A stretch of 17,949 bases of DNA, from the NCBI GenBank assembly GCA_038199755.1, contig JBBPYR010000061.1:1-17949 (forward strand), written 5' to 3'. The notes under the pieces are model-generated. The model saw nothing but the letters and a program-made list of their open reading frames with translations. It was not told the origin of the DNA and did no database searches. Both the position numbers and the translations under genes were made by a program. Of this stretch, positions 6,532 through 13,995 are shown piece after piece; within the stretch, counting starts at the first letter, position 1, and each line of letters starts with the position of its first letter. The stretch is from JBBPYR01 sp038199755 (GTDB lineage Bacteria; Chloroflexota; Ktedonobacteria; Ktedonobacterales; Ktedonobacteraceae).

Positions 6532-7032
6532 ATGAAAAGAAAAGTACTCTTCCTTACAATACATTCTCTTAAGCGCTTCATTATGTATGCTAGTTGTGCC
6601 AGCGTACTACTATTGCTCGCCGCCTGTGGCCCAATAGCACAAGTAAATGCACCCAAAACGCAGCAAACGGTGGTGGTCAATCCATCATTTCAGGTAAAGG
6701 TTTCTCCTGTTCCCACGATTCCGACCTATCGTTGCGGTGCATGGGCATCAAACAATGCACCAGGAGCCTATAGCAACATTACCATTTATGCGCGGCTTAC
6801 CACCACAGGGGTAAATGGAGTGGCAGGAGCCACGGCCAAAGCAATTGTACACTTCAAAGATACTGACCAGCAACTCGATCAACAGCCAACCAGTGATGAT
6901 GGAGGATATGTGAGCTTCCCACTCCAACTCCAAGGCCATCAACCACGTTTGCTGCCAGCTACGGTAGATGTGATATTTACGCTCAACGGTCAAAATATCA
7001 ACTGCACACAAGCGTTTTTCACGCCGCAATAA
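6532..7032 (+). CDS. Secreted lipoprotein with an Ig-like/regulatory beta-sandwich domain
   Basis: From Met at 6532 the protein is 166 aa: a positively charged start (MKRK), a hydrophobic stretch and a lipobox LLAAC with Cys32 as the lipidated residue, so it should be anchored outside the membrane. A short Gln/Pro/Val linker leads to a domain of about 95 residues with YARLTTTGVNGVAGATAKA, DDGGYVSFPLQL and VDVIFTLNGQNINC. The pattern of alternating strands with an xDGGYxxFxL turn resembles bacterial Ig-like or carboxypeptidase-regulatory sandwich domains. Two Cys (in TYRCGAW and NINCTQ) could form a disulfide. The start is uncertain: no clear ribosome binding site is seen, and upstream in-frame ATG codons exist at 6505 and 6463. 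It diverges from larB across 267 bases. Confidence 0.7.
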   Translation: MKRKVLFLTIHSLKRFIMYASCASVLLLLAACGPIAQVNAPKTQQTVVVNPSFQVKVSPVPTIPTYRCGAWASNNAPGAYSNITIYARLTTTGVNGVAGATAKAIVHFKDTDQQLDQQPTSDDGGYVSFPLQLQGHQPRLLPATVDVIFTLNGQNINCTQAFFTPQ

Positions 7033-7060
7033 GAGCATAGCATATGCATCATGGACGCAG

Positions 7061-7092
7061 GTATAACGCAAATAGGTGTGTTTGCGTTATAC
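7061..7092. terminator. Bidirectional hairpin terminator between lipoprotein gene and mutM
   Basis: GTATAACGCAAA (7061-7072) and its exact complement (7081-7092) form a 12-bp stem with an 8-nt loop. It sits between two convergent genes and covers the mutM stop codon (7087-7089). Confidence 0.7.
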
Positions 7093-8061
7093 TTGGCAGG
7101 CTGGACAAAAATGGGTGCTGCGTTGGGCAAGAACGATACGTTCAATCAGTGTGCCACAACGCACACACGGCTGACCATCTTTTTGATAGACATGCACATG
7201 ATTGTAGTTCTCGCCAGCCTCACCCCAGAGATCGCGGTAGTCGTTAAATGAAGTGCCACCATGCCCAATTCCTAGCAGGAGCACAGACACGATGCTATCA
7301 CGCAAGCGAGCTACCTCGGTAGGCGTCAAGGTGTTGGCGCGGCGCAGAGGATGAATTGAGGCATCAAAAAGAGCTTCATCGGCATAAATGTTGCCGACGC
7401 CCGCCACCAACTCCTGGTCAAGCAATACCTGTTTGATGGTTGTTTTGCGCTTTGCTAAGGCAGCCGCCAAGCCATCAACGGTAAAATCCTCGCTGAGTGG
7501 CTCCGGTCCAAGTCCAGCCAGTGCTGCATCTTCCTGCTCACGCGACCACAGCTCGATACGGCCAAACTTGCGTGGATCGGTAAAGAGCAGGCGTTGCCCA
7601 TCGGCAAAGGTAAAGCAGGCACGGCAATGAAATGTCTGTGAGAGCGTGATGGTTCGCGCTATGGGCTGAGTCATGACTGCACCCACATTCGCTGGAATAG
7701 CGATATTCTTGTTCACCTCGTCAAGAGGCGGCAAAAAGGTCGGCCCTTTTGTGCTCCATGCATCCGGGTTTGTTTCACGCAGGCTGCTGTCAATGCTCCA
7801 GCCAGGGGGTAGCAGATAAAAGTTGCCCGTCATGCGGCGATGAATAGTGAGTAAGAGGCTCCCACTCAGATCGATGAGGAGATATTTACCGCGCCGCCGA
7901 ATACCCTCGATTTGCCGACCCCCGACCTGCGCGAGGAAATCGGCTAGGTCGGGGTGCCCGACGATACGCGGCCAAAACACCTGCGCCTCCTCTATGATCT
8001 GGCCTATGACGGTTGCACGCAGTTGGCGCGCCGTATATTCAACCTCTGGCAGTTCTGGCAT
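7087..8061 (-). CDS. mutM: Formamidopyrimidine-DNA glycosylase (Fpg/MutM)
   Basis: Fpg removes 8-oxoguanine and ring-opened purines and nicks the abasic site. Diagnostic residues are present: N-terminal PELPEVE with Pro2 (Schiff-base nucleophile) and Glu3/Glu6, Lys59 in RRGKYLL, Met77 in RRMTGN, the helix-two-turn-helix LLDQELVAGVGNIYADEALF (213-232), and a C-terminal zinc finger with Cys299, Cys302, Cys319 and Cys322. At 324 aa it is about 50 residues longer than the usual 270. The extra sequence lies at about 86-137, between the MTGN strand and TDPRKFGRIELW (161-172), which is exactly where the family has a short loop. An AAGGAAA site supports the ATG. It lies 82 bases after the DUF3267 gene and may share its transcript. 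Confidence 0.94.
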   Translation of the reverse strand: MPELPEVEYTARQLRATVIGQIIEEAQVFWPRIVGHPDLADFLAQVGGRQIEGIRRRGKYLLIDLSGSLLLTIHRRMTGNFYLLPPGWSIDSSLRETNPDAWSTKGPTFLPPLDEVNKNIAIPANVGAVMTQPIARTITLSQTFHCRACFTFADGQRLLFTDPRKFGRIELWSREQEDAALAGLGPEPLSEDFTVDGLAAALAKRKTTIKQVLLDQELVAGVGNIYADEALFDASIHPLRRANTLTPTEVARLRDSIVSVLLLGIGHGGTSFNDYRDLWGEAGENYNHVHVYQKDGQPCVRCGTLIERIVLAQRSTHFCPACQV

Positions 8062-8143
8062 ATGGGGCGTTTCCTTTCTTCTTTACAATAGCACTGAGCA
8101 TATGTGTATGTTTCCTTTCCTCTCTTCAAAGCCGCCAAGCCAA

Positions 8144-8791
8144 TCAATGCGCACCATTCTTTACTTCGAACGCTCGATAGCCGGTCTCCGTATCCTCTAT
8201 CAAGCAATCCTTTGACACGCGTCGTAGCCGTTCGGCCACCCACAGGTCGCCAGCGGCGCCGGAGACGTTCCCGATGATAGCCAAAAGACTATAGGAAGCG
8301 AGCACGGGTGAGAGCATAATAAAGATGATACCTGCAAGCGTAATCACGAAGAAGGGAGCTAGCCCGACTGCGAGATACTGGTCACGGCGGAAAAGCTGCT
8401 CTTTCGCTCCACAATACAGCGCGAACGGCCACTTTGCCCCAAAGTGCGGCCTGCCACCCCAAAAGGCAAAGACGATGCCGTGAATGACTTCATGGATAGG
8501 CAGAATGACAAAATAGCCCACAACATTCAGGAATAGCCAGACGATAAAGCCCCAAAAAGTGACCTGTGGAAAAAATTGATGGGTATAGGTGGTATACACC
8601 ACTAGGTTGAGTACGCCAAAGAATAACGCTCCTAATCCGAGCAGTTGCAGGCTGAGCATGGCCATCGGGCGCAATTGCTGTTCATCAAATAAGGCTAGCT
8701 CGTCTATCTTCGCAAGTTGGCCAGCATCGATGGCAGATTGCAATTTGCCGCGTTGCTGGGGATGAAAACGATCAATAACTCGTAGTGCCAT
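8144..8791 (-). CDS. DUF3267-type putative membrane zinc metalloprotease
   Basis: This 215-aa integral membrane protein carries HEVIHG, with His100, Glu101 and His104 as zinc ligands and catalytic base. The arrangement fits DUF3267 (putative zincin peptidases resembling site-2 proteases): a soluble N-terminal 45 residues, hydrophobic segments near 46-66, 79-104 (holding the HExxH at its end), 140-162 and 165-178. The third ligand may be Asp182 in SGAAGDLW or Asn175; I cannot decide. The C-terminal 30 residues are polar. Substrate and role are unknown; such proteases cut membrane or near-membrane proteins. The start is only weakly supported (GAAGAA upstream). It diverges from the small membrane protein gene at 8925 across 133 bases. 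Confidence 0.8.
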   Translation of the reverse strand: MALRVIDRFHPQQRGKLQSAIDAGQLAKIDELALFDEQQLRPMAMLSLQLLGLGALFFGVLNLVVYTTYTHQFFPQVTFWGFIVWLFLNVVGYFVILPIHEVIHGIVFAFWGGRPHFGAKWPFALYCGAKEQLFRRDQYLAVGLAPFFVITLAGIIFIMLSPVLASYSLLAIIGNVSGAAGDLWVAERLRRVSKDCLIEDTETGYRAFEVKNGAH

Positions 8792-8847
8792 CTATGTTCT
8801 TCTCTTCTTTCTTGTGCTGCGTGTCCGATTCGGGCGGTTCGGGCGGT

Positions 8848-8877
8848 TTGGCTTGTCTAGATCATACCTGTTATACT
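8848..8877 (+). promoter_or_regulatory. Promoter of the membrane peptide-rnz operon
   Basis: TTGGCT (8848-8853), 18 bases, then TGTTATACT, an extended -10 with TATACT at 8872-8877. Start of transcription would be near 8884, about 40 nt before ATG 8925. A short tandem CGGGCGGTT lies just upstream (about 8831-8848). Confidence 0.55.
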
Positions 8878-8924
8878 GTAGGTCTAGGCAAAAAGTTGTA
8901 TACCCATAAGGAAAAGAGCAAGCG

Positions 8925-9110
8925 ATGCAGCGACGCAGACAGGTTTGGCGATATCTTATTGCCGTCTTTGTTGCCTTCTGGCTGCTCTTCGCAGTGGTCC
9001 TCGTTACAGCTAACATTCCTTTTTTTGTGATAAGTATTGCCTTAACGACGGTAGGTGTCTTATCAGTACTTGTGGTAATTCTTGCTTGGGCGTATCAGAA
9101 TAATATATAA
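8925..9110 (+). CDS. Small two-helix membrane protein
   Basis: The 61-aa product starts MQRRRQVWRYL, a basic cytoplasmic end, then has two hydrophobic segments at about 11-29 and 32-56 with a very short turn (NIP) between them. It ends WAYQNNI. It should insert as a helical hairpin with both ends inside. Coding is supported by an AAGGA-rich site upstream of ATG 8925, the promoter at 8848-8877, and tight coupling to the next gene: the TAA overlaps the AAAGG ribosome binding site of rnz. I do not recognise a family and no function can be assigned. Confidence 0.65.
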   Translation: MQRRRQVWRYLIAVFVAFWLLFAVVLVTANIPFFVISIALTTVGVLSVLVVILAWAYQNNI

Positions 9111-9122
9111 AGGTTCATATTG

Positions 9123-10031
9123 ATGATTGATCTTTGTTTTTTAGGTACCTGTGGCATGATGCCTTTGCCTGGACGATGGCTCTCGAGTGTGTTGCTGCGT
9201 TATAACTCGCATCTTGTGCTTTTCGATTGTGGCGAGGGCACCCAAATACCGTGGAAATCCGCAGGATGGGGCTTTCGTCAGCTTGGCACTATTTGCCTGT
9301 CACATATGCATGCCGATCATGTGGCGGGACTTCCTGGCGTGCTGTTTATGGTTGCCCACGCCGGGCGTACTGAGCCACTCGATATTTATGGCCCACCCGG
9401 AACAAACTATGTGATTGAGGGGCTACGTCGTATTGCCGCCGAGTTACCATTTCCGGTACTCATTCACGAGATGAAAGGTGGCGAAGATTTCGCGCTCCCC
9501 GGCGGTTTACACGGCTCCTGTGCGTTAGCGGCACACGGAATTCCCTGTCTCGCCTATCGTGTGGACCTCGAACGTCAGCCTGAGTTTCAGCCGCAGCAGG
9601 CAAAGGAACTCGGTCTGCCGGTGCAATTCTGGTCGCGGCTGCAACACGGTGAGACGGTTGAGTATAACGGACAGACCTTTACACCCACTCAGGTGCTCGG
9701 TCCACAGCGACGTGGCCTCTCGCTGGCCTATATCACCGACACACGACCCACGCGCACGCTCGGCACCTTCGCGCATGATGTCGATCTGCTGATCTGTGAA
9801 AGTATGTATGACGACCCCGCAGATCTGCCACTCGCCCGTTCACATGCCCACATGTACGCGGAAGAGTCAGCCGGTATCGCGCAGGCAGCTCAGGCGCACG
9901 AGCTTGTGTTGACGCATTTTAGCCCTAAAATCCTTGATCCCTCGCAGGCGGAAAAAGCGGCACGGCGCGTCTTTGCCCGCACGCGTGCTGCACGAGACGG
10001 TATGGTGCTGACCCTCGCCTTTCCCAGCTAG
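9123..10031 (+). CDS. rnz: Ribonuclease Z (tRNA 3'-endonuclease), metallo-beta-lactamase fold
   Basis: RNase Z cuts the 3' trailer from tRNA precursors lacking an encoded CCA. The 302-aa protein opens with the family strand IDLCFLGTCGMMPLPGRW, then FDCGEGTQ (34-41) and the zinc motif SHMHADH (60-66; His61, His63, Asp65, His66). Further ligand regions are HGIPCLAYRV, AYITDTRPT with the bridging Asp, and LTHFSPKI near the C-terminus. CESMYDD and the long insert after HGIPCLAYRV (the flexible exosite region) match rnz rather than generic lactamase-fold hydrolases. Start ATG 9123 is 9 nt from AAAGG; a TTG at 9120 is also possible. It is the second gene of an operon with the membrane peptide at 8925. 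Confidence 0.92.
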   Translation: MIDLCFLGTCGMMPLPGRWLSSVLLRYNSHLVLFDCGEGTQIPWKSAGWGFRQLGTICLSHMHADHVAGLPGVLFMVAHAGRTEPLDIYGPPGTNYVIEGLRRIAAELPFPVLIHEMKGGEDFALPGGLHGSCALAAHGIPCLAYRVDLERQPEFQPQQAKELGLPVQFWSRLQHGETVEYNGQTFTPTQVLGPQRRGLSLAYITDTRPTRTLGTFAHDVDLLICESMYDDPADLPLARSHAHMYAEESAGIAQAAQAHELVLTHFSPKILDPSQAEKAARRVFARTRAARDGMVLTLAFPS

Positions 10032-11062
10032 CTCGCCTCAGACATTGAAGGAGTGTTCTGCCCTGTCCGCACATCTGGCTGGGCCGTTAGGGGCGGTGCC
10101 TCTTTCAGATAGTGATCTAAGAAACCGATGACGCGCTTTGTGTAGGCGATACGATCAGCAAAGTATGCTCCACAATGATCGACATCGGGTAGCAACCAGA
10201 GTTCTTTAGGTTCGCCAGCAGCTTCATACAGGTCTATGCCATCCTGGGGATTGACGACGCTATCGTGCAGTCCGTCAATAATCATGAGTGGACGCGGTGA
10301 GATGCGGCTCACATCGCGCAACGGCTCCACCTGATTGAAGTGATAGCCAGCGCGCCAGAACAACAGCAGATCGGTAATCCAGTCAAAGATGGCAAATGGC
10401 ATATGAAGGGTGTGGCGTACCGAGTATTCGACGGCACTTCTATGGGTTGCGAAGGGACTATCAGCCACGAGTACCTCTACCTCTGGTGCGCGGGCCGTTC
10501 CCATGATTGAGACTGCCGCACCCATCGAGTATCCCACGACTCCTAGCCGTGTCTGGGGAGCGCGCTGTTTCGCGTAGGTAACTGCACCTAAGAAATCGTT
10601 GATTTCGCGATACCCAAGGGTGACACGTTCGCCTACGACTGTTCCATGCCCATAGTATTCAAATGCCAGCACATTGTAGCCTGCTTTCCACAGCTGGCCG
10701 CTCATCCCCAGCACATCTGAGCGCCGACCACGATAGCCGGGGCAGATAATAATGGTTGCAGTTGCCTGCGGATGTGGAATGTACCAGCCACCAACCTGAT
10801 GACTGCCCTGTAAGGAGGGGAAGGTGACTTCTTCGGCGGGCAGGTTGAGCTCAAATGGCGTAAATGTGTAGAGGTCTGCAAAGCCCTCTATGCGACGTGG
10901 GCGTGTAATGGTGTCAACAATATACAATCCTACTCCCACTAGCGCACTGAGCACGCCGAGGCTTCCGCCTAGACCGCCCCAGAGAATGCGTTTCAATGCA
11001 GGAAAACGAGGAAATGGTGAGCGCGCTTCTTGTGTGTTTTTTTGCTTCGGCACTGTTATCAT
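10028..11062 (-). CDS. Membrane-anchored alpha/beta hydrolase
   Basis: The 344-aa protein has an N-terminal hydrophobic segment (about 27-50) and then an alpha/beta hydrolase domain facing outward or to the membrane surface. Seen are the oxyanion region CPGYRGRRSD (107-116), the nucleophile elbow GYSMGA with Ser179, the acid Asp267 in DGLHDSVV and His296 in DVDHCGAY. The order Ser-Asp-His and the strand VLAFEYYGHG place it near the YfhR/BEM46-like hydrolases. The substrate is unknown. AGAAGG supports the ATG at 11062. Its stop and that of convergent rnz share the four bases CTAG (10028-10031), leaving no intergenic terminator. The C-terminal 30 residues (PPLTAQPDVRTG...) are polar and probably disordered. 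Confidence 0.87.
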   Translation of the reverse strand: MITVPKQKNTQEARSPFPRFPALKRILWGGLGGSLGVLSALVGVGLYIVDTITRPRRIEGFADLYTFTPFELNLPAEEVTFPSLQGSHQVGGWYIPHPQATATIIICPGYRGRRSDVLGMSGQLWKAGYNVLAFEYYGHGTVVGERVTLGYREINDFLGAVTYAKQRAPQTRLGVVGYSMGAAVSIMGTARAPEVEVLVADSPFATHRSAVEYSVRHTLHMPFAIFDWITDLLLFWRAGYHFNQVEPLRDVSRISPRPLMIIDGLHDSVVNPQDGIDLYEAAGEPKELWLLPDVDHCGAYFADRIAYTKRVIGFLDHYLKEAPPLTAQPDVRTGQNTPSMSEAS

Positions 11063-11197
11063 AAACCTTCTTTTTTATTTTGGTACTGTTTGGTATGGTT
11101 ATGTCTTCACGCACCTTATAACATCGAGAAACGGCTTTTTATGCCACTAACGCTCAAACTATTCTTTTTAGTTATCGAAAATATAAAATATATATAT

Positions 11198-11226
11198 TTG
11201 AATAATATAAGAAAATGCTTTATACT
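11198..11226 (+). promoter_or_regulatory. Promoter of the DUF1634-TauE gene with AT-rich upstream element
   Basis: TTGAAT (11198-11203), 17 bases, TATACT (11221-11226). The 25 bases before the -35 are almost all A and T (AATATAAAATATATATATTT), like an UP element. The leader would be about 90 nt. Confidence 0.55.
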
Positions 11227-11323
11227 CAAAGCAGGTAATTTTTCACTTTTATTCCCTTCCTCTTAGCTACAAATTGTATAGTCGGATGACTTGATGATAG
11301 ATATACAATAAGGTTCTTCCTTT

Positions 11324-12649
11324 ATGAAAGCATTTTCTGTTCACAATACACCTGTTCCTCCTAAAACAGCAAACCCACGTTCTGATAGAGATCATCGTAA
11401 GCGTCCGAACATGAGCGAAAATACGGCAAGTGCGCTTATTGGATGGATATTGCAGGGCGGCGTTATCTTGAGTGCCGCAACCATCCTACTAGGATTATTG
11501 CTGCTGCCCACTCGCGCTGGTGGCCTGTCTGCACAACGATTGCTGAGCTTTCCACAAACGCTTGGTCAAGTTGGAGCTGGCTTACTGACATTTCGACCAC
11601 AGGCGTTTGTTGTGCTTGGGCTGCTGCTGCTTATCGCCACACCCGTAGCACGGGTTGCGGTCTCAGTCATCACCTTTTTACTTGAGCGAGACCGCCAGTA
11701 CGTTATTATCACGATTGCCGTGTTAGCCATTCTTTTGAGTAGCATGTTTTTCCTCGGAGGCTTGGTTTCCGGTCAACATCAGAGCTATGGACAGCATATC
11801 AATTTTTCCCTGCTGGTGGTTGTGCTGATTTTTGTGTGTTCGATAGCAGCGGGGTTACTCGGTTCTCTGGTGGGACTGGGCGGTGGAGTGCTGATTGTGC
11901 CTTTGTTGACACTGCTCTTCGGGTTGCCCATTTCGTTCGCTATTGGGGCAAGCATAATAGCGGTGATCGCCACCTCAAGCGGTGCTGCGGCTGCCTATGT
12001 GCGTGATCACCTGACGAATATGCGCATTGGCACGTTTCTGGAACTCGCCACCACGCTAGGCGCGGTGAGCGGCGCATTTCTGGCGGGTCTGCTAGCTCCT
12101 AATTTGCTCTCGGTGATCTTTGGCGTTATTCTTCTGATCTCTGCCGCTCCACTTGTCTTCAAAATCGGAGAAGAACTGCCTCAAGGTGTGCAGAATGATC
12201 GCTGGGCAAACTGGCTGCACCTTGCAAATACCTATCCCGACCATCATTTGGGACGGGATGTCTCTTATCAAGTGACGCGCACTCCTGTGGGAATGGCGAT
12301 GATGTATGTGGCGGGCCTTATCTCAGGGCTGCTGGGAATCGGTAGCGGCACGTTTAAGGTATTGGCCCTTGACTCGCTGATGAGGTTGCCGCTAAAGGTT
12401 TCTACGACCACGAGCAATTTTATGATCGGCGTGACCGCAGCCGCTAGCGCGGGCATTTACTTTTCACGAGGCGATATTCTTCCCCTGCTCGCGGCTCCTG
12501 TTGCGCTCGGTGTTCTGATAGGTGCCATAGTGGGCGCACATCTTTTGGCGATTATGAGCAACAAAACGTTGCGCTACATTTTCATACCAGTAATAGCTAT
12601 TAGCGCACTTGAGATGATTTTACATGGTCTGGGGATTGGTGCGTTTTAA
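11324..12649 (+). CDS. DUF1634-TauE/SafE fusion membrane transporter
   Basis: This 441-aa membrane protein appears to join two families. After a polar N-terminus (1-35), residues 36-148 look like DUF1634: GWILQGGVILSAATILLG, then LLTFRPQAFVVLGLLLLIATPVARV and a helix ending MFFLGG. Residues 160-438 are a TauE/SafE-type exporter with the two inverted-repeat signatures GSLVGLGGGVLIVPLL (180-195) and GLISGLLGIGSGTFKVLAL (331-349). Members of this family move sulfite, sulfoacetate or related anions; the actual substrate is not known. In many genomes the DUF1634 gene sits beside the TauE gene, so a fused form fits a working pair. ATG 11324 has AAGG 10 nt upstream; Met30 (11411) is an alternative without a visible site. 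Confidence 0.82.
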   Translation: MKAFSVHNTPVPPKTANPRSDRDHRKRPNMSENTASALIGWILQGGVILSAATILLGLLLLPTRAGGLSAQRLLSFPQTLGQVGAGLLTFRPQAFVVLGLLLLIATPVARVAVSVITFLLERDRQYVIITIAVLAILLSSMFFLGGLVSGQHQSYGQHINFSLLVVVLIFVCSIAAGLLGSLVGLGGGVLIVPLLTLLFGLPISFAIGASIIAVIATSSGAAAAYVRDHLTNMRIGTFLELATTLGAVSGAFLAGLLAPNLLSVIFGVILLISAAPLVFKIGEELPQGVQNDRWANWLHLANTYPDHHLGRDVSYQVTRTPVGMAMMYVAGLISGLLGIGSGTFKVLALDSLMRLPLKVSTTTSNFMIGVTAAASAGIYFSRGDILPLLAAPVALGVLIGAIVGAHLLAIMSNKTLRYIFIPVIAISALEMILHGLGIGAF

Positions 12650-12656
12650 CAAAAAC

Positions 12657-12723
12657 AGGCGATGAACATGCAGAAGCGACTGAAGCAATAATTGCTCCTG
12701 CCGCTTCTGTGCTTCTATCGCCT
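12657..12723. terminator. Nested hairpin between convergent TauE-like gene and msrA
   Basis: Outer arms AGGCGAT (12657-12663) and ATCGCCT (12717-12723), middle arms CAGAAGCG (12671-12678) and CGCTTCTG (12702-12709), and an inner AGCA/TGCT pairing (12684-12696) form a long interrupted stem. It overlaps the msrA stop codon (12722-12724). Confidence 0.55.
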
Positions 12724-13273
12724 ATTTGAGGCTCTCTTCTTTGACGTCGTTTCTGTATTCTTTTAGCAGTTTCCGTACCTTCGGGTCGATCACGAGCGCA
12801 CAATAGGGCTGGTAGCGATTTCTGTCATAGTAATCGTCGTGATAGGACTCGGCAGGATAGAAGTTGCTAAAAGCGGTGATCTCAGTTACAGCGGGCTTTT
12901 TGTATGAGCCCGATTTGTCTAGGGCTTCCTTTGAGGCCAGAGCTACGCGCTTTTGCTCGTCGTTATGATAGTAGACGGCGGAACGATATTGTGTGCCGAC
13001 ATCGTTGCCCTGACGGTTGAGGGTGGTGGGGTCATGCAGGTGCCAGAAGATTTCTAGCAGTTTGTCGTACGAGATGATGGCCGGGTCATAGGTAATTTGA
13101 ATGCCTTCTGCGGCTCCGGTTCGGCCAGAACAGACTGCTTCATAGGAGGGGTTTGCCACTTTGGAGGCTGCGTAGCCAGGCACGACTGAAGTGACTCCCT
13201 TAAGTCTTTTGAAAACCGCCTCTGTACACCAGAAGCATCCGCCCGCGATGGTTGCTGTTTCTAATTGGGCCAT
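12722..13273 (-). CDS. msrA: Peptide methionine (S)-S-oxide reductase MsrA
   Basis: MsrA reduces the S form of methionine sulfoxide in proteins using thioredoxin. The 183-aa length is normal. GGCFWCTEAVF gives catalytic Cys13 within GCFWC. Also present are SYEAVCSGRTG, ITYDP, DPTTLNRQGNDVGTQYRS (81-98), FYPAESYHDDYY (138-149) and QPYCALVIDPKV with Cys158. Cys48 and Cys158 are the candidates for resolving residues. Two usually conserved points differ: GYAGG of relatives is GYAAS, and TGHAE is TGAAE. A GAGGAAA site stands 4 nt before the ATG at 13273. The gene lies 124 bases after the PIN-ATPase operon, past a hairpin, so it is probably a separate unit. Confidence 0.94.
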   Translation of the reverse strand: MAQLETATIAGGCFWCTEAVFKRLKGVTSVVPGYAASKVANPSYEAVCSGRTGAAEGIQITYDPAIISYDKLLEIFWHLHDPTTLNRQGNDVGTQYRSAVYYHNDEQKRVALASKEALDKSGSYKKPAVTEITAFSNFYPAESYHDDYYDRNRYQPYCALVIDPKVRKLLKEYRNDVKEESLK

Positions 13274-13326
13274 GTATTTCCTCGCTCTTTTTGCTTTGTT
13301 ATTGATGATGTTTGTATCATAGCATA

Positions 13327-13378
13327 CGTGGTTTATAGTATTCGCGATGACTATTTTGTTTCACTCTCTATAACCACG
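13327..13378. terminator. Possible terminator of the ATPase-PIN operon
   Basis: CTATAACCACG (13368-13378) pairs with CGTGGTTTATAG (13327-13338), 11 bp with one bulged T and a 29-nt loop, starting 19 bases past the PIN gene stop in the minus direction. No T-run follows, so the call is weak. Confidence 0.4.
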
Positions 13379-13397
13379 AGGGTGGGCAGTTTATTTC

Positions 13398-13994
13398 CTA
13401 CTCGATATACCCTAACGAGCGTTTCTCGTCTAACTTGGCCCCTTCACTAAGCCACAGCACAACTTGCTCTTCCTCATTATAGGGATTAACCCAGGCAATC
13501 CGTTTTAGCATTCCAATAAGCGGCACACAGAGATGAAAATAACCTCTCATGGTGTCGTCAAGCGAGCAGACGATTCGCTCTGAGTGCAATGCAGCCTCGA
13601 TAAGGTGAGCGTCTTTCAACATGGCAAGACGCATCTTTTCTGCCTGTTCTACAGCCTGTGAATGTGGTATATCCCCAAACAACACTTCGTGCGCCTGTGT
13701 ATTGGACACAATACTCTCTATTTTATGACGCAGGTTTTCATGAATCGGAGCATCTACTGGGCAAACCCGCCCTTTCTTGTACATAGAAACAAGCCATCTC
13801 GCTGTAAATCGTGATTGATGCTTTTGCCATTCCGCATCAATAGCCTCGGTTGAAACCACCTTATGCTTTGTCTCATCACGCACGGCAAGCAGAAAATCGC
13901 GACAACTTATGGATACTGCATTTTGTGCTGCTTCGCCACCTGCCGAACGTGCAATGTTAGCGTCAATTACCAGGCATTTGCTTCCACGTGGCAC
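13398..13994 (-). CDS. PIN-like ribonuclease, effector partner of the ATPase at 13996
   Basis: The 198-aa protein shows the acidic pattern of a PIN nuclease: Asp11 in CLVIDANIARS, Glu55 in STEAIDAEW, Asp128 in AMLKDAHLIEAAL and Asp146/Asp147 in IVCSLDDTMRG. These would hold metal ions for RNA (or DNA) cutting. The segments hydrophobic-Asp-x-Asn and xxxDAHLIxAAL are typical. The C-terminal 45 residues (WVNPYNEEEQVVLWL...) fit no domain I know. It starts with GTG, one base after the TAA of the ATPase gene, with an AGAGGG site inside that gene, so translation is probably coupled. It has no nearby antitoxin of the usual VapB type; the ATPase may be its controller. The fold is inferred from motifs only. 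Confidence 0.72.
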   Translation of the reverse strand: MPRGSKCLVIDANIARSAGGEAAQNAVSISCRDFLLAVRDETKHKVVSTEAIDAEWQKHQSRFTARWLVSMYKKGRVCPVDAPIHENLRHKIESIVSNTQAHEVLFGDIPHSQAVEQAEKMRLAMLKDAHLIEAALHSERIVCSLDDTMRGYFHLCVPLIGMLKRIAWVNPYNEEEQVVLWLSEGAKLDEKRSLGYIE

Positions 13995-13995
13995 G

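Noticed and set aside
8785..9030. 81-codon plus-strand frame across the DUF3267/membrane-peptide gap
   Set aside because: It covers the promoter region and overlaps the better supported frame at 8925 with no start signal.
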